Positions 34,651-45,678 of a DNA stretch of 64,000 nucleotides are shown piece after piece (position 1 is the stretch's first letter; each line of letters starts with the position of its first letter). Under the pieces are notes generated by a model. That model ran no database searches. It was not told where the DNA came from and saw only the letters and a program-made list of their open reading frames with translations. Source of the stretch: Streptomyces sp. S3(2020). Lineage in GTDB: Bacteria; Actinomycetota; Actinomycetes; Streptomycetales; Streptomycetaceae. The stretch covers positions 1-64,000 of the forward strand of contig NZ_JABERD010000019.1 in the NCBI RefSeq assembly GCF_013044505.1, given 5' to 3'. The translations under genes and the position numbers were made by a program.

Positions 34651-36246
34651 ATGTCCTTTCCTCTGCTGACAGCGACGGCGGCGCTCCCGGCGATCGGGGC
34701 GATCGCCACGGCTGCCGTACCGGCCGCCCGGCGCACCGCAGCCAAATGGCTCGCGCTGCTCGTCTCGCTCGCCACACTCGTGCTCGCGGCGATCGTCCTG
34801 GTCCGCTTCGACCCGGACGGCGACCGCTACCAGCTCACCGAATCCCACTGGTGGATCAAGGACTTCGGGGTCCGCTACGAACTGGGCGTGGACGGCATCG
34901 GGGTGGCGCTCATCGCGCTGACCGCACTGCTGATCCCGTTCATCATCCTCGCGGGCTGGCACGACGCCGACCCGTTGGAGACCGGCGCTGCATCACTTAG
35001 CAGCTTCGCTGCGGGCAGGTGGCGGCCGACTCAGGGCTTCTTCGCCCTGATCCTGGCCGTCGAGGCGATGGTGATCATCTCCTTCGAGGCCACCGACGTC
35101 TTCCTGTTCTACATCTTCTTCGAAGCCATGCTGATCCCGATGTACTTCCTCATCGGCGGCTTCGGGGACCGGGCCCACGAGCACGGCGAGGAGACGGCGT
35201 CCACGCAACGGTCGTACGCCGCCGTGAAGTTCCTCCTCTACAACCTCGTCGGCGGTCTGATCATGCTGGCCGCGGTGATCGGCCTGTACGTGGTCGCGGG
35301 CAACTTCAGCCTCCAGGAGATCGCCGAGGCGCGGGCCAACGGCTCGCTCGACATGGCGACCAACACCGAACGCTGGCTGTTCCTCGGCTTCTTCTTCGCC
35401 TTCGCGGTGAAGGCCCCGCTGTGGCCGCTGCACACCTGGCTGCCCAACGCGATGGGGGAGGCCACCGCCCCGGTCGCCGTCCTCATCACGGCCGTCGTCG
35501 ACAAGGTCGGCACCTTCGCGATGCTCCGCTTCTGCCTCCAGCTGTTCCCGGAGGCCAGCAAGTGGGCGACGCCCGCGATCCTCGTCCTGGCGGTGATCAG
35601 CATCATCTACGGCGCGCTGCTCGCCGTCGGCCAGCGGGACATCAAGCGGCTGGTGGCGTACGCGTCGATCTCGCACTTCGGCTTCATCATCATGGGCATC
35701 TTCGCGATGACCAGCCAGGGCCAGTCCGGCGCGACGCTCTACATGGTCAACCACGGTATTTCCACGGCCGCGTTGATGCTGGTCGCCGGGTTCCTGATCT
35801 CGCGGCGCGGGTCGCGGCTCATCGCCGACTACGGCGGGGTGCAGAAGGTGGCACCGGTGCTCGCCGGCACGTTCCTGATCGGCGGTCTGGCGACGCTCTC
35901 GCTGCCGGGTCTGGCGCCCTTCGTGAGTGAGTTCCTGGTCCTGGTCGGCACGTTCGCGCGCTACCCGGTGATCGGGATCATCGCCACCTTCGGCATCGTG
36001 CTCGCCGCGCTCTACACCCTCGTCCTCTACCAGCGGACGATGACGGGCCCGGTGAAACCCGAGGTCGCGGAGATGCCCGACCTCAGGGTGCGTGAACTCG
36101 TGGTGGTCGCGCCGCTCGTCGTACTGCTGATCTTCCTGGGCGTCTACCCGAAGCCCGTCACGGACATCGTCAACCCGGCGGTCAAGGCGACCATGTCCGA
36201 CGTACAGAAGAAGGACCCCCAGCCCGAGGTGGAGGCGGCCAAGTGA
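34651..36246 (+). CDS. nuoM: NADH-quinone oxidoreductase subunit M
   Basis: A 531-residue antiporter-like subunit. Signatures: LGVDGIGVALIALTALLIPF, the conserved Glu in YIFFEAMLIPMYFLIG, AVKAPLWPLHTWLPNAM with the conserved Lys, and RLVAYASISHFGFIIMG. A short loop insertion (ETGAASLSSFAAG, near residues 110-122) precedes TM4. Start ATG at 34651. Confidence 0.97.
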   Translation: MSFPLLTATAALPAIGAIATAAVPAARRTAAKWLALLVSLATLVLAAIVLVRFDPDGDRYQLTESHWWIKDFGVRYELGVDGIGVALIALTALLIPFIILAGWHDADPLETGAASLSSFAAGRWRPTQGFFALILAVEAMVIISFEATDVFLFYIFFEAMLIPMYFLIGGFGDRAHEHGEETASTQRSYAAVKFLLYNLVGGLIMLAAVIGLYVVAGNFSLQEIAEARANGSLDMATNTERWLFLGFFFAFAVKAPLWPLHTWLPNAMGEATAPVAVLITAVVDKVGTFAMLRFCLQLFPEASKWATPAILVLAVISIIYGALLAVGQRDIKRLVAYASISHFGFIIMGIFAMTSQGQSGATLYMVNHGISTAALMLVAGFLISRRGSRLIADYGGVQKVAPVLAGTFLIGGLATLSLPGLAPFVSEFLVLVGTFARYPVIGIIATFGIVLAALYTLVLYQRTMTGPVKPEVAEMPDLRVRELVVVAPLVVLLIFLGVYPKPVTDIVNPAVKATMSDVQKKDPQPEVEAAK

Positions 36247-37892
36247 GCGCTACAGCCGTCCACAGCCTGTGGACAACCGCGGCCGACCCGATCTCCAAGA
36301 TCGATACGCCGAAGATCGAATACGGACAATTGTCACCCACGCTGATCGTCGTCGGTGCGGCGATCATCGGAGTGCTGATCGAGGCGGCGGTACCGCGCAA
36401 GCAGCGGTACTACGCCCAGGTGTTCGTCTCCGCCGTGGCGCTGATCTCGGCCTTCGCCGCGGTCGTCGCGCTCGCGACGAACGGATACGCCACCACCAAG
36501 GCGGGCATCGTCGCGATGGGCGCGATCGCCGTCGACGGGCCCGCGCTCTTCCTTCAGGGCACGATCCTGCTGGCGGGCCTGGTCGGCCTGTTCACCTTCG
36601 CCGAACGCCGCCTGGATCCGGTGGAGCACGGGAAGCAGGTCGACTCCTTCGCCGCACAGGCCGCCTCCGTGCCGGGCAGCGACAGCGAGAAGGCCGCGGT
36701 GAAGGCCGGGTTCACCACCACCGAGGTGTTCCCGCTGCTGCTGTTCGCCGTCGCCGGCATGCTGATCTTCCCGGCGGCCAACGACCTGCTGACACTGTTC
36801 ATCGCGCTGGAAGTCTTCTCGCTGCCGCTGTACCTGATGTGCGCCCTGGCCCGCCGCAAGCGGCTCATGTCGCAGGAGGCCGCGGTCAAGTACTTCCTGC
36901 TCGGCGCCTTCGCCTCCGCGTTCACCCTGTTCGGCATCGCACTGCTGTACGGGTACGCGGGCTCGGTGTCCTACGCGACCATCGCGCAGGTCGTCGACGG
37001 CACGGTCACGAACGTCGACCCGGCGCTCGCGGACACCATGGGCAACGACGCGCTGCTGCTGATCGGCGCCGCGATGATCGTGATGGGCCTGCTGTTCAAG
37101 GTCGGCGCGGTCCCGTTCCACATGTGGACGCCGGACGTGTACCAGGGCGCTCCGACTCCGCTGACCGGGTTCATGGCGGCGGCGACCAAGGTGGCCGCGT
37201 TCGGCGCGCTGCTGCGGATCCTGTACGTCGTCCTGCCGGGCCTGCGCTGGGACTGGCGGCCGGTCATGTGGGGCGTCGCGATCGTCACCATGCTCGGCGG
37301 TGCGATCGTCGCGATCACCCAGACCGACATCAAGCGACTGCTGGCGTACTCGTCGATCGCGCACGCGGGCTTCATCCTCGCGGGCGTCATCGCGACCACG
37401 CCGGACGGTATCTCGTCCGTCCTCTTCTACCTGGCGGCGTACTCGTTCGTCACGATCGGCGCGTTCGCGGTGGTGACCCTGGTGCGCGATGCCGGTGGCG
37501 AGGCCACCCATCTGTCCAAGTGGGCCGGTCTCGGCCGTCGTTCGCCCCTCGTGGCCGCCGTGTTCGCGGTGTTCCTGCTGGCCTTCGCCGGCATTCCGCT
37601 GACCTCCGGGTTCGCCGGGAAGTTCGCCGTGTTCAAGGCGGCGGCGGAAGGCGGCGCGGCGCCGCTGGTCGTGGTCGGTGTGATCTCGTCGGCTATCGCG
37701 GCGTTCTTCTACATCCGCGTCATCGTGCTGATGTTCTTCAGCGAGCCGCGGCCCGACGGCCCCACGGTCGCCGTGCCGTCGCCGCTGACGATGGCGGCGA
37801 TCGGGGTCGGCGTGGCGGTCACGCTGGTGCTCGGTGTGGCGCCGCAGTACTTCCTGGACCTGGCGAACCAGGCGGGAGTGTTCGTTCGCTGA
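36243..37892 (+). CDS. nuoN: NADH-quinone oxidoreductase subunit N
   Basis: A 549-residue antiporter-like subunit closing the operon. Signatures: FIALEVFSLPLYLMCALARR (conserved Glu), FKVGAVPFHMWTPDVYQGAP (conserved Lys) and RLLAYSSIAHAGFIL. GTG start at 36243, overlapping the nuoM stop. The N-terminal 30 residues are extended relative to enterobacterial NuoN. A strong hairpin follows at 37965-38006. Confidence 0.97.
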   Translation: MSATAVHSLWTTAADPISKIDTPKIEYGQLSPTLIVVGAAIIGVLIEAAVPRKQRYYAQVFVSAVALISAFAAVVALATNGYATTKAGIVAMGAIAVDGPALFLQGTILLAGLVGLFTFAERRLDPVEHGKQVDSFAAQAASVPGSDSEKAAVKAGFTTTEVFPLLLFAVAGMLIFPAANDLLTLFIALEVFSLPLYLMCALARRKRLMSQEAAVKYFLLGAFASAFTLFGIALLYGYAGSVSYATIAQVVDGTVTNVDPALADTMGNDALLLIGAAMIVMGLLFKVGAVPFHMWTPDVYQGAPTPLTGFMAAATKVAAFGALLRILYVVLPGLRWDWRPVMWGVAIVTMLGGAIVAITQTDIKRLLAYSSIAHAGFILAGVIATTPDGISSVLFYLAAYSFVTIGAFAVVTLVRDAGGEATHLSKWAGLGRRSPLVAAVFAVFLLAFAGIPLTSGFAGKFAVFKAAAEGGAAPLVVVGVISSAIAAFFYIRVIVLMFFSEPRPDGPTVAVPSPLTMAAIGVGVAVTLVLGVAPQYFLDLANQAGVFVR

Positions 37893-37964
37893 CCAGCGGT
37901 GCCTGTATCTGCGGGCCTGTGGTGCTTGCGGGCCTGCGGTGCCTGTGGTGCCTGCGGTGCTTTT

Positions 37965-38006
37965 GCGGTGGCCCCGGTTCCCCTTCGTGGGAGCCGGGGC
38001 CACCGC
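37965..38006. terminator. Bidirectional hairpin terminator after nuoN
   Basis: A perfect 13-bp inverted repeat, GCGGTGGCCCCGG (37965-37977) and CCGGGGCCACCGC (37994-38006), with a 16-base loop between the convergent nuoN and secreted-protein genes. It is preceded by TTTT on the plus strand. Upstream, 37911-37961 holds degenerate copies of a GCGGTGCCTGT-type repeat with no evident role. Confidence 0.85.
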
Positions 38007-38013
38007 GCTGTGC

Positions 38014-38577
38014 TCAGGACGTCCAGAGGGCGTCGAGGTCGGTCACCCAGTCGGGCACGGCAGCGGTGGTGGTCGCCGGCGCCGGAGCGGCGGAGCACTG
38101 CACGGTGGGGTTCAAGGCCGCGAAGAGCCCGTCGGGGTTGTTCTTGTAGATCCACGCGTGCAGCGTGTAGTAGCCGGCCAGCGCGGTGCTGCTGAACGTC
38201 TCGCCGAACAGCACCGGCGCGGCCTGGCCCGTGTTCTTGACGATCCACTCCACCCCGACCAGATCGCGGTCGTCCGCGTCGGAGCCGCCTTCGTACAGCA
38301 GGGCCTCCGGTTTGGCGGGGTCGACGACGGCGTCGGCGAGGTACTCCGCGTTGACGTAGTGGTAGCCCATCTCGGGCACGCAGTCGTTGGTGCGGGCCCA
38401 GCCGTCCGGCGGGGCGAGCGGCTCGTAGGAGTACTTGCCGGTGGTCGTGTACGCCGGGACCAGATCCACCCAGGCGAGGGGGTCGGGCTCGGGCGCCGCC
38501 TGTGCGGGGGCGGCGGTCAGGGAGAGAGCGCCGGCTATCGCCATGGTGATGGCGGCCTTGAGGGGCCGAGAGGACAT
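38014..38577 (-). CDS. Secreted protein of unknown function
   Basis: A 187-residue exported protein with a clear Sec signal peptide (MSSRPLKAAITMAIAGALSL, cleavage after PAQA). The mature part is acidic with few cysteines and contains DDRDLVGVEWIVKNTGQAAP and GYHYVNAEYL; no catalytic motif was recognised. The ATG at 38577 has AAGGAG upstream. It is divergent from recQ and convergent with nuoN. Confidence 0.75.
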   Translation of the reverse strand: MSSRPLKAAITMAIAGALSLTAAPAQAAPEPDPLAWVDLVPAYTTTGKYSYEPLAPPDGWARTNDCVPEMGYHYVNAEYLADAVVDPAKPEALLYEGGSDADDRDLVGVEWIVKNTGQAAPVLFGETFSSTALAGYYTLHAWIYKNNPDGLFAALNPTVQCSAAPAPATTTAAVPDWVTDLDALWTS

Positions 38578-38819
38578 GATGGGGCTCCTTGAAGCGGAAG
38601 AGGCGCGCGCTCCTGTGGGACACGCCGTCCAGAGAGGGACGGGCCTCCCCTGCCCGCCCGAGCAGCATGTCCCGGTGACCACGACCGCGCCATGTGACGG
38701 AGTCCATTCGTATGAGCGCGCAGAGTGACGGGGCGGGCCTGTGGATAACTCCGGCATTGTCGGTGCGGACCCCTATCGTGGACGCAGTGGTCGAGGGACC
38801 ACGTACGGGGGACAGGGCT

Positions 38820-40847
<2,028 letters not shown>

Positions 40848-40864
40848 GGAAGGTCGGGGGCGCC

Positions 40865-40905
40865 GGCTCCGGCGCCGGAACGGATACGGGCTCCGGCGCC
40901 GGAAC
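40865..40905. repeat. Direct repeat of a palindrome between convergent genes
   Basis: GGCTCCGGCGCCGGAAC occurs at 40865-40881 and 40889-40905. Each copy contains the perfect palindrome TCCGGCGCCGGA. They lie between the recQ stop and the flavoprotein stop and could serve as a simple bidirectional terminator. Confidence 0.7.
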
Positions 40906-40932
40906 TCTCACGGACCTCTCCGCCGGTCCCCG

Positions 40933-43755
40933 TCACAGGGCTCGGGTCGCATACGCCCTGACGTCCGCGTCCGGGTCGGCCGTCGCCGTGGCCAGGGCCG
41001 CGCGGGCGTCCGCGGTGGCCGTGTGGCGGGTCAGGGACAGGACCGTGGCCTTGCGGACGTCGGCGTTCTGGTCGGCGAGGGCCTTGGCGAGGGCGGGGAC
41101 GGCGATATCCGGGTCCGCCGCGGACAGTGCGGTCGCGGCTCCGGAGCGGACCTGCCAGGCGGGGTCGGTGAGGGCGGTCACCGCGCGGACGGCGAGCGGC
41201 TCGGGGCAGCCGGTGGTGCCCAGTGCGGCGTAGGCGGCGGCGCGCACCAAGGCGTCGGTGTCCTCGGTGAGTTCGGCGAGCGCGGTGACGACTGCCGCGA
41301 CCGGGGGTGTAGTCGACACCGTTGCCAGGGCCTTGGCGATGGTGACCCGGACCTCGCGGGACGGGTCGGCCGCCGCTGCGTGGGCGAGTTGCTCCGCGGC
41401 GTCGACCGAGACGAGGGCGCGTACCGCCTCGATGCGGACGGCGATGTCGGAGTCCGCCAGCGAGCCGGCGAACAGCTCCTTGTCGCCCAGCCGCAGGGCG
41501 CGCAGGACGTCGAGGGCGGCGGCGCGGACGACCGGGTCGGGCTCGGCGAGGGCGTTGGCGAGGCCGTCGCGGAGCGCGGGTCCGGGCGGGAGCGTCTCGA
41601 CGAGCTCACGCAGTGAGGCCGCGGCGGCGGCGCGTACCTCGGCGGCGGGGTCGCGCAGCGCTTCGGCCAGGGCGGGGCCGGTGCCGGGTGGCAGCGCCTC
41701 GGTCAGGACGGCCACGGCCTCGCGCCGCACGGCGGACTCGGGGTCGGTCAAGTACGGCTGAAGGGCGTCCAGTTCGGGTTGCTCATCGGCCTCGGCGAGG
41801 GCGACGAGTGCGAGGAGGCGGGCGGAGACCCCGGGGAGCGGGGCGGCTGCGACGGAACCCGCAGGCTCCGGCTGCCCGGGGTCATCGGCCCCGGCCGACA
41901 CGACGGCGCCGGCCGACACCAGGGCTCCGGCCGGCGCCAGGGCCTCGGCGGCCACCGGCGCGCGGTCCCTGGAACCGGCCGTCGCCACGTCCTCCGGATG
42001 CACCTCGCCCAGGTGCCGGGAGGGGCCGCCCGTCGGGGTGAACTCCTCGACGGGGACCAGATAGGGAGCCACGGGACGCGCCGTGAACTCCATCGTGCCG
42101 GAGGGGGACTTGTGCAGGTCGAGGTGGTGGAACCAGGAGGCGTCGTCGCGCTGGGGGTGGTCGAGACGGTCGTGGTAGAGGCCCCAGCGGGACTCCGTGC
42201 GGGCCAGGGACGCGCGCGCGGCCATCTCCGCGCAGTCGCGGATGAAGGAGACCTCGGCGCAGCGCATCAGTTCGTGCGGAGTGCGGGCGCCCATCTCCGC
42301 GATGTCGGTGCGCATCCGCTCGAAGGCCTCCAGGGCGAGCGAGAGTCGGGCACCGGACTTCGGCGGGGCGACATAGTCGTTCACGAACCGGCGCAGCTTG
42401 TACTCGACCTGGGGCTGCGGCGGGCCGTCCGGGTTGCGCAGCGGACGGTAGATCAGCTCATGCGCCTCGCGGAGCTGGTCCGGCGGCAACTCCCCTTCGT
42501 ACGGCGTGTACCGGGACGCGTCCGCGCCCGCCAGGTCGCCGAAGACGAAGGCGCCGATCATGTAGTTGTGCGGGACACAGGCGAGGTCGCCGGCGGCGTA
42601 CAGACGGGGAACGGTCGTACGGGCGTGGTCGTCCACCCGTACCCCCGAGGCCGAATGCCCGCCGCACAGGCCGATCTCGGAGATGTGCATCTCGATGTCG
42701 TGGGTGCGGTAGTCGTGGCCGCGGCCGGAGTGGAAGGTACCGCGCGACGGGCGTTCCGTGGAGTGCAGGATCGACTCCAGCGCCGATATCGACTCCTCCG
42801 GCAGATGGCTCAGCTTCAGGTACACCGGACCCCGGTCCGAGGCCACCTCCGCCGCGAACTCCGCCATCATCTGCCCCGACCAGTAGTCGGAGTCGACGAA
42901 GCGCTCGCCGTGCCGGTTGACCTGGTAGCCGCCGAAGGGATTGGCGACGTAGGCGCAGGCGGGGCCGTTGTAGTCCTTGATCAGCGGATTGATCTGGAAG
43001 CACTCGATGCCGGTGAGTTCGGCGCCCGCGTGGTACGCCATCGCGTAGCCGTCGCCCGCGTTCGTCGGGTTCTCGTACGTGCCGTACAGGTAGCCGGAGG
43101 CCGGCAGACCCAGGCGGCCGCAGGGGCCGGTCGCGAGGATGACGGCGCCCGCGCGGACCGTCACGAAGGCGCCCGTGCGGGTGTTGAAGCCGACCGCGCC
43201 CACGGCCCGCCCCTCAGCCGTCAGCACCCGGACCGGCATCACCCGGTTCTCGATACGGATCCGCTCCCGCATCTCGCGCCGCCGCAGCTGCCGGTACAGG
43301 ACCTTCTTGACGTCCTTGCCCTCCGGCATGGGCAACACGTAGGAGCCGGAGCGGTGGACCTGGCGGACCGCGTACTCGCCGTGCTCGTCCTTCTCGAACT
43401 TCACGCCGTAGGACTCCAGCCGCTGCACCATGGCGAAGCCGCGGGTGGCGGTCTGGCGGACGGTGGACTGGTCGACGATGCCGTCGTTGGCGCGGGTGAT
43501 CTCGGCGACGTAGTCGTCGGGTTCGGCACGGCCCGGGACGACCGCGTTGTTGACGCCGTCCATGCCCATGGCGAGGGCGCCGGAGTGCCGGACGTGGGCC
43601 TTCTCCAGAAGGATCACGTCGGCGCCGTGCTCGGCGGCGGTCAGGGCGGCCATGGTGCCGGCGGTGCCGCCGCCGATGACGAGGACGTCGCAGCTCAGCT
43701 CCTCCGCGTCGGTGAGTGCGGGGATCTCCAGGGGGGTGTTCACGGAGGCGGTCAC
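40933..43755 (-). CDS. Fumarate-reductase/AprA-like flavoprotein fused to HEAT repeats
   Basis: A 940-residue protein. Residues 1-560: an FAD-binding flavoprotein of the succinate dehydrogenase/fumarate reductase/APS reductase alpha family (DVLVIGGGTAGTMAALTAAE; HVRHSGALAMGMDGVNNAVV; AVILATGPCGRLG; PRLYAAGDLACVPHNYMIGA) with a helical C-terminal subdomain. Residues about 600-650: an Ala/Gly/Pro-rich linker. Residues about 655-940: HEAT/PBS-lyase-like repeats of roughly 31 residues (RREAVAVLTEAL, RAAALDVLRAL, RKATVLSLTRH). The HEAT part is unusual in this family and suggests a docking surface. GTG start at 43755. It ends a minus-strand operon with an ABC importer and a ferredoxin. The substrate is unknown. 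Confidence 0.85.
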   Translation of the reverse strand: MTASVNTPLEIPALTDAEELSCDVLVIGGGTAGTMAALTAAEHGADVILLEKAHVRHSGALAMGMDGVNNAVVPGRAEPDDYVAEITRANDGIVDQSTVRQTATRGFAMVQRLESYGVKFEKDEHGEYAVRQVHRSGSYVLPMPEGKDVKKVLYRQLRRREMRERIRIENRVMPVRVLTAEGRAVGAVGFNTRTGAFVTVRAGAVILATGPCGRLGLPASGYLYGTYENPTNAGDGYAMAYHAGAELTGIECFQINPLIKDYNGPACAYVANPFGGYQVNRHGERFVDSDYWSGQMMAEFAAEVASDRGPVYLKLSHLPEESISALESILHSTERPSRGTFHSGRGHDYRTHDIEMHISEIGLCGGHSASGVRVDDHARTTVPRLYAAGDLACVPHNYMIGAFVFGDLAGADASRYTPYEGELPPDQLREAHELIYRPLRNPDGPPQPQVEYKLRRFVNDYVAPPKSGARLSLALEAFERMRTDIAEMGARTPHELMRCAEVSFIRDCAEMAARASLARTESRWGLYHDRLDHPQRDDASWFHHLDLHKSPSGTMEFTARPVAPYLVPVEEFTPTGGPSRHLGEVHPEDVATAGSRDRAPVAAEALAPAGALVSAGAVVSAGADDPGQPEPAGSVAAAPLPGVSARLLALVALAEADEQPELDALQPYLTDPESAVRREAVAVLTEALPPGTGPALAEALRDPAAEVRAAAAASLRELVETLPPGPALRDGLANALAEPDPVVRAAALDVLRALRLGDKELFAGSLADSDIAVRIEAVRALVSVDAAEQLAHAAAADPSREVRVTIAKALATVSTTPPVAAVVTALAELTEDTDALVRAAAYAALGTTGCPEPLAVRAVTALTDPAWQVRSGAATALSAADPDIAVPALAKALADQNADVRKATVLSLTRHTATADARAALATATADPDADVRAYATRAL

Positions 43756-43766
43756 CAGAGGGCCTT

Positions 43767-44699
43767 TCAGGTACCGAGCGAGGTGAGGACTTCGCGCCGC
43801 AGGGCCAGGCGCGCGGGATCTTCGTGTGCCGTGCGGTCACGCGGGCGGGGTATCTCGCGTACGGCGGTGAGGCGGCCGGCCCCGAGGAGGGCCACGCGGT
43901 CGCCGAGGAACAGGGCCTCGTCCACGTCGTGGGTGACGAAGACGACGGTCGCGCCCGTGCCCCGCAGCACCTCCACGAGCAGGTCCTGCATGCCGGCGCG
44001 GGTCTGGGCGTCGAGCGCGCCGAAGGGTTCGTCCATCAGGACGGCGCGGGGCGTTCCCGCGAGGGCCCTGGCCAGCTGGGCGCGCTGGCGTTGCCCGCCG
44101 GAGACGCGGTGCGGCAGATGCCGGGCCCGGTCGGCGAGTCCCACGCGGTCCAGCCAGGACGCGGCCTGCGCCCGGCGTTCGGTGCGGGGCACCCCCTTGA
44201 TGGCGAGGGGGAGTTCGACGTTGGCCCGCAGGGTGCGCCAGGGCAGGAGGGCGTCCTCCTGGAAGACCAGGGCGCGGTCCGCCGCCGGCGCGGTGATCGG
44301 GTGGCCGTCCTGCTCCACGGTTCCGTCGAGCGGGGGCAGCAGGCCGGCGAGGGTGCGCAGCAGGGTCGACTTGCCGCAGCCGGAGGAGCCGACGACGGTC
44401 AGGATCTCACCGGGCGCGATGTCCAGGTCGACACCGGACACCGCGGGGGCGCCGGGGCGTCCGAGGCCGGCGGCGGTGAGGGTGAGGCGGGTGCCGCGGT
44501 GGGGGGCGGTCGCTTGGCCGGTGGTGTCGGCGCTGATGCCGGTGGCGTCGGTCGGGCCGGAAGCTGTCGAGGTCGGGGCGGTTGTCATGGCCGTCCCCGA
44601 TGCCTGCGTGGCTGCGCCCGTCGAAGCGGCCTCCCCGGAATCCCTGGAATCCTCCGAGACCCCACCCGCCGTCCCGGTCGTCTCAGACGAGGTGCTCAT
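43767..44699 (-). CDS. ABC transporter ATPase, NitT/TauT type
   Basis: A 310-residue ATPase subunit. Residues 1-75 are a Thr/Ser/Ala-rich low-complexity extension not normal for the family. The nucleotide-binding domain follows: Walker A GSSGCGKST, Q-loop FQEDALLPWRTL, signature SGGQRQR, Walker B VLMDEPFGALD and the H-loop in FVTHDVDEAL. This is the SsuB/TauB/NrtD type. The ATG at 44699 is six bases after GGAGG and overlaps the permease 3' end by 17 bases, so the two are coupled. Confidence 0.9.
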   Translation of the reverse strand: MSTSSETTGTAGGVSEDSRDSGEAASTGAATQASGTAMTTAPTSTASGPTDATGISADTTGQATAPHRGTRLTLTAAGLGRPGAPAVSGVDLDIAPGEILTVVGSSGCGKSTLLRTLAGLLPPLDGTVEQDGHPITAPAADRALVFQEDALLPWRTLRANVELPLAIKGVPRTERRAQAASWLDRVGLADRARHLPHRVSGGQRQRAQLARALAGTPRAVLMDEPFGALDAQTRAGMQDLLVEVLRGTGATVVFVTHDVDEALFLGDRVALLGAGRLTAVREIPRPRDRTAHEDPARLALRREVLTSLGT

Positions 44700-45678
44700 C
44701 ACGTGCCTCCTCGGTCCTGGAGTCGAACCCCTTGTCCTTGGGCCTGTCGTGCACGGACCCCTCCTCCACGACCCCGATGTCCACGGCCGCCCCTGCGCGC
44801 AGGGGAGCCGACGGCACCGCCCCGGCGCCCCGCACGGATCGCGCGGACCGCGGCCGGGGCCCCGCGCCCACGTCGTACGACGTCCGCGGCAGCCACCGCG
44901 TCAGCCGCCGCCCCAGTGCCTCCACCGCCGTGGAGGTCAGCCAGCCGAGGATGCCGATCGTGACCATGCCGACGAAGACGCCGGGGTAGTCGACGACCGT
45001 GTAGTCCTGCCAGGTGCGGTAGCCGACGCCGTACTGGCCGGAGATCATCTCGGCGGAGATCACGCAGATCCACGAGACGCCGATACCGACCGACAGGCCG
45101 CCGAAGATGCCCGGCAGCGCGCCCGGCAGGACCACCGAGGCGAGGATGCGCGCCCGCCCGCCGCCCATCGTCAGCACCGCCTCCTCCCACGCGGGCGTGA
45201 GCGCGCGGACCGCGTGCCGGGTGGAGACCAGGACCGGGAAGAACGCGGCGGTGAAGGTGATGAAGACGATGCCCTGCTCGTTGGAGGGGAACAGGAGGAT
45301 CGCGACCGGGACGAGGGCGATCGCCGGGATCGGGCGGACCACTTCGAGGACCGGTCCGAGCAGGTCCTCGGCGAGACGGGAGCGCGCCACGAGCACGCCC
45401 GTCGCCACGCCGAGCACCGCGGCGAGCAGGAACCCGCTCAGGATGCGGGTGAGGCTGTCGGTGAGGTCGGTCCAGTAGTCGGGCCCGGACAGCCGGTCGG
45501 CGAAGGCGCGGGCGACGTCGGCGACCGTGGGGAACTGCGAGAACCGCAGCCACAGATCGATGTCCAGGCTGGTCAGCAGCTGCCACACACCGAGGGCGGC
45601 GGTGAGCGCGCCGGCCCGCAGGACGAGTCGGCCGGCCCGGCGCGGATACCGGGGCGCCCGCCGCGCGTACCCGCTCAC
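44683..45678 (-). CDS. ABC transporter permease, NitT/TauT type
   Basis: A 331-residue inner-membrane permease of the SsuC/TauC/NrtB group. About six transmembrane helices; the EAA loop is EEAVLTMGGGRARILASVVLPGALPGI, with SVGIGVSWICVISAEMISG and GYRTWQDYTVVDYPGVFVGM after it. The C-terminal 55 residues are a charged cytoplasmic tail. Start GTG at 45678, overlapping the binding-protein stop as GTGA. Family importers carry sulfonates, taurine, nitrate or pyrimidine precursors. Confidence 0.9.
   Translation of the reverse strand: MSGYARRAPRYPRRAGRLVLRAGALTAALGVWQLLTSLDIDLWLRFSQFPTVADVARAFADRLSGPDYWTDLTDSLTRILSGFLLAAVLGVATGVLVARSRLAEDLLGPVLEVVRPIPAIALVPVAILLFPSNEQGIVFITFTAAFFPVLVSTRHAVRALTPAWEEAVLTMGGGRARILASVVLPGALPGIFGGLSVGIGVSWICVISAEMISGQYGVGYRTWQDYTVVDYPGVFVGMVTIGILGWLTSTAVEALGRRLTRWLPRTSYDVGAGPRPRSARSVRGAGAVPSAPLRAGAAVDIGVVEEGSVHDRPKDKGFDSRTEEARDEHLV

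Noticed and set aside
9731..37892. Horizontally acquired island around the respiration genes
   Set aside because: Base composition and codon use are uniform, there is no tRNA or integrase, and the gene order looks like Streptomyces core genome.
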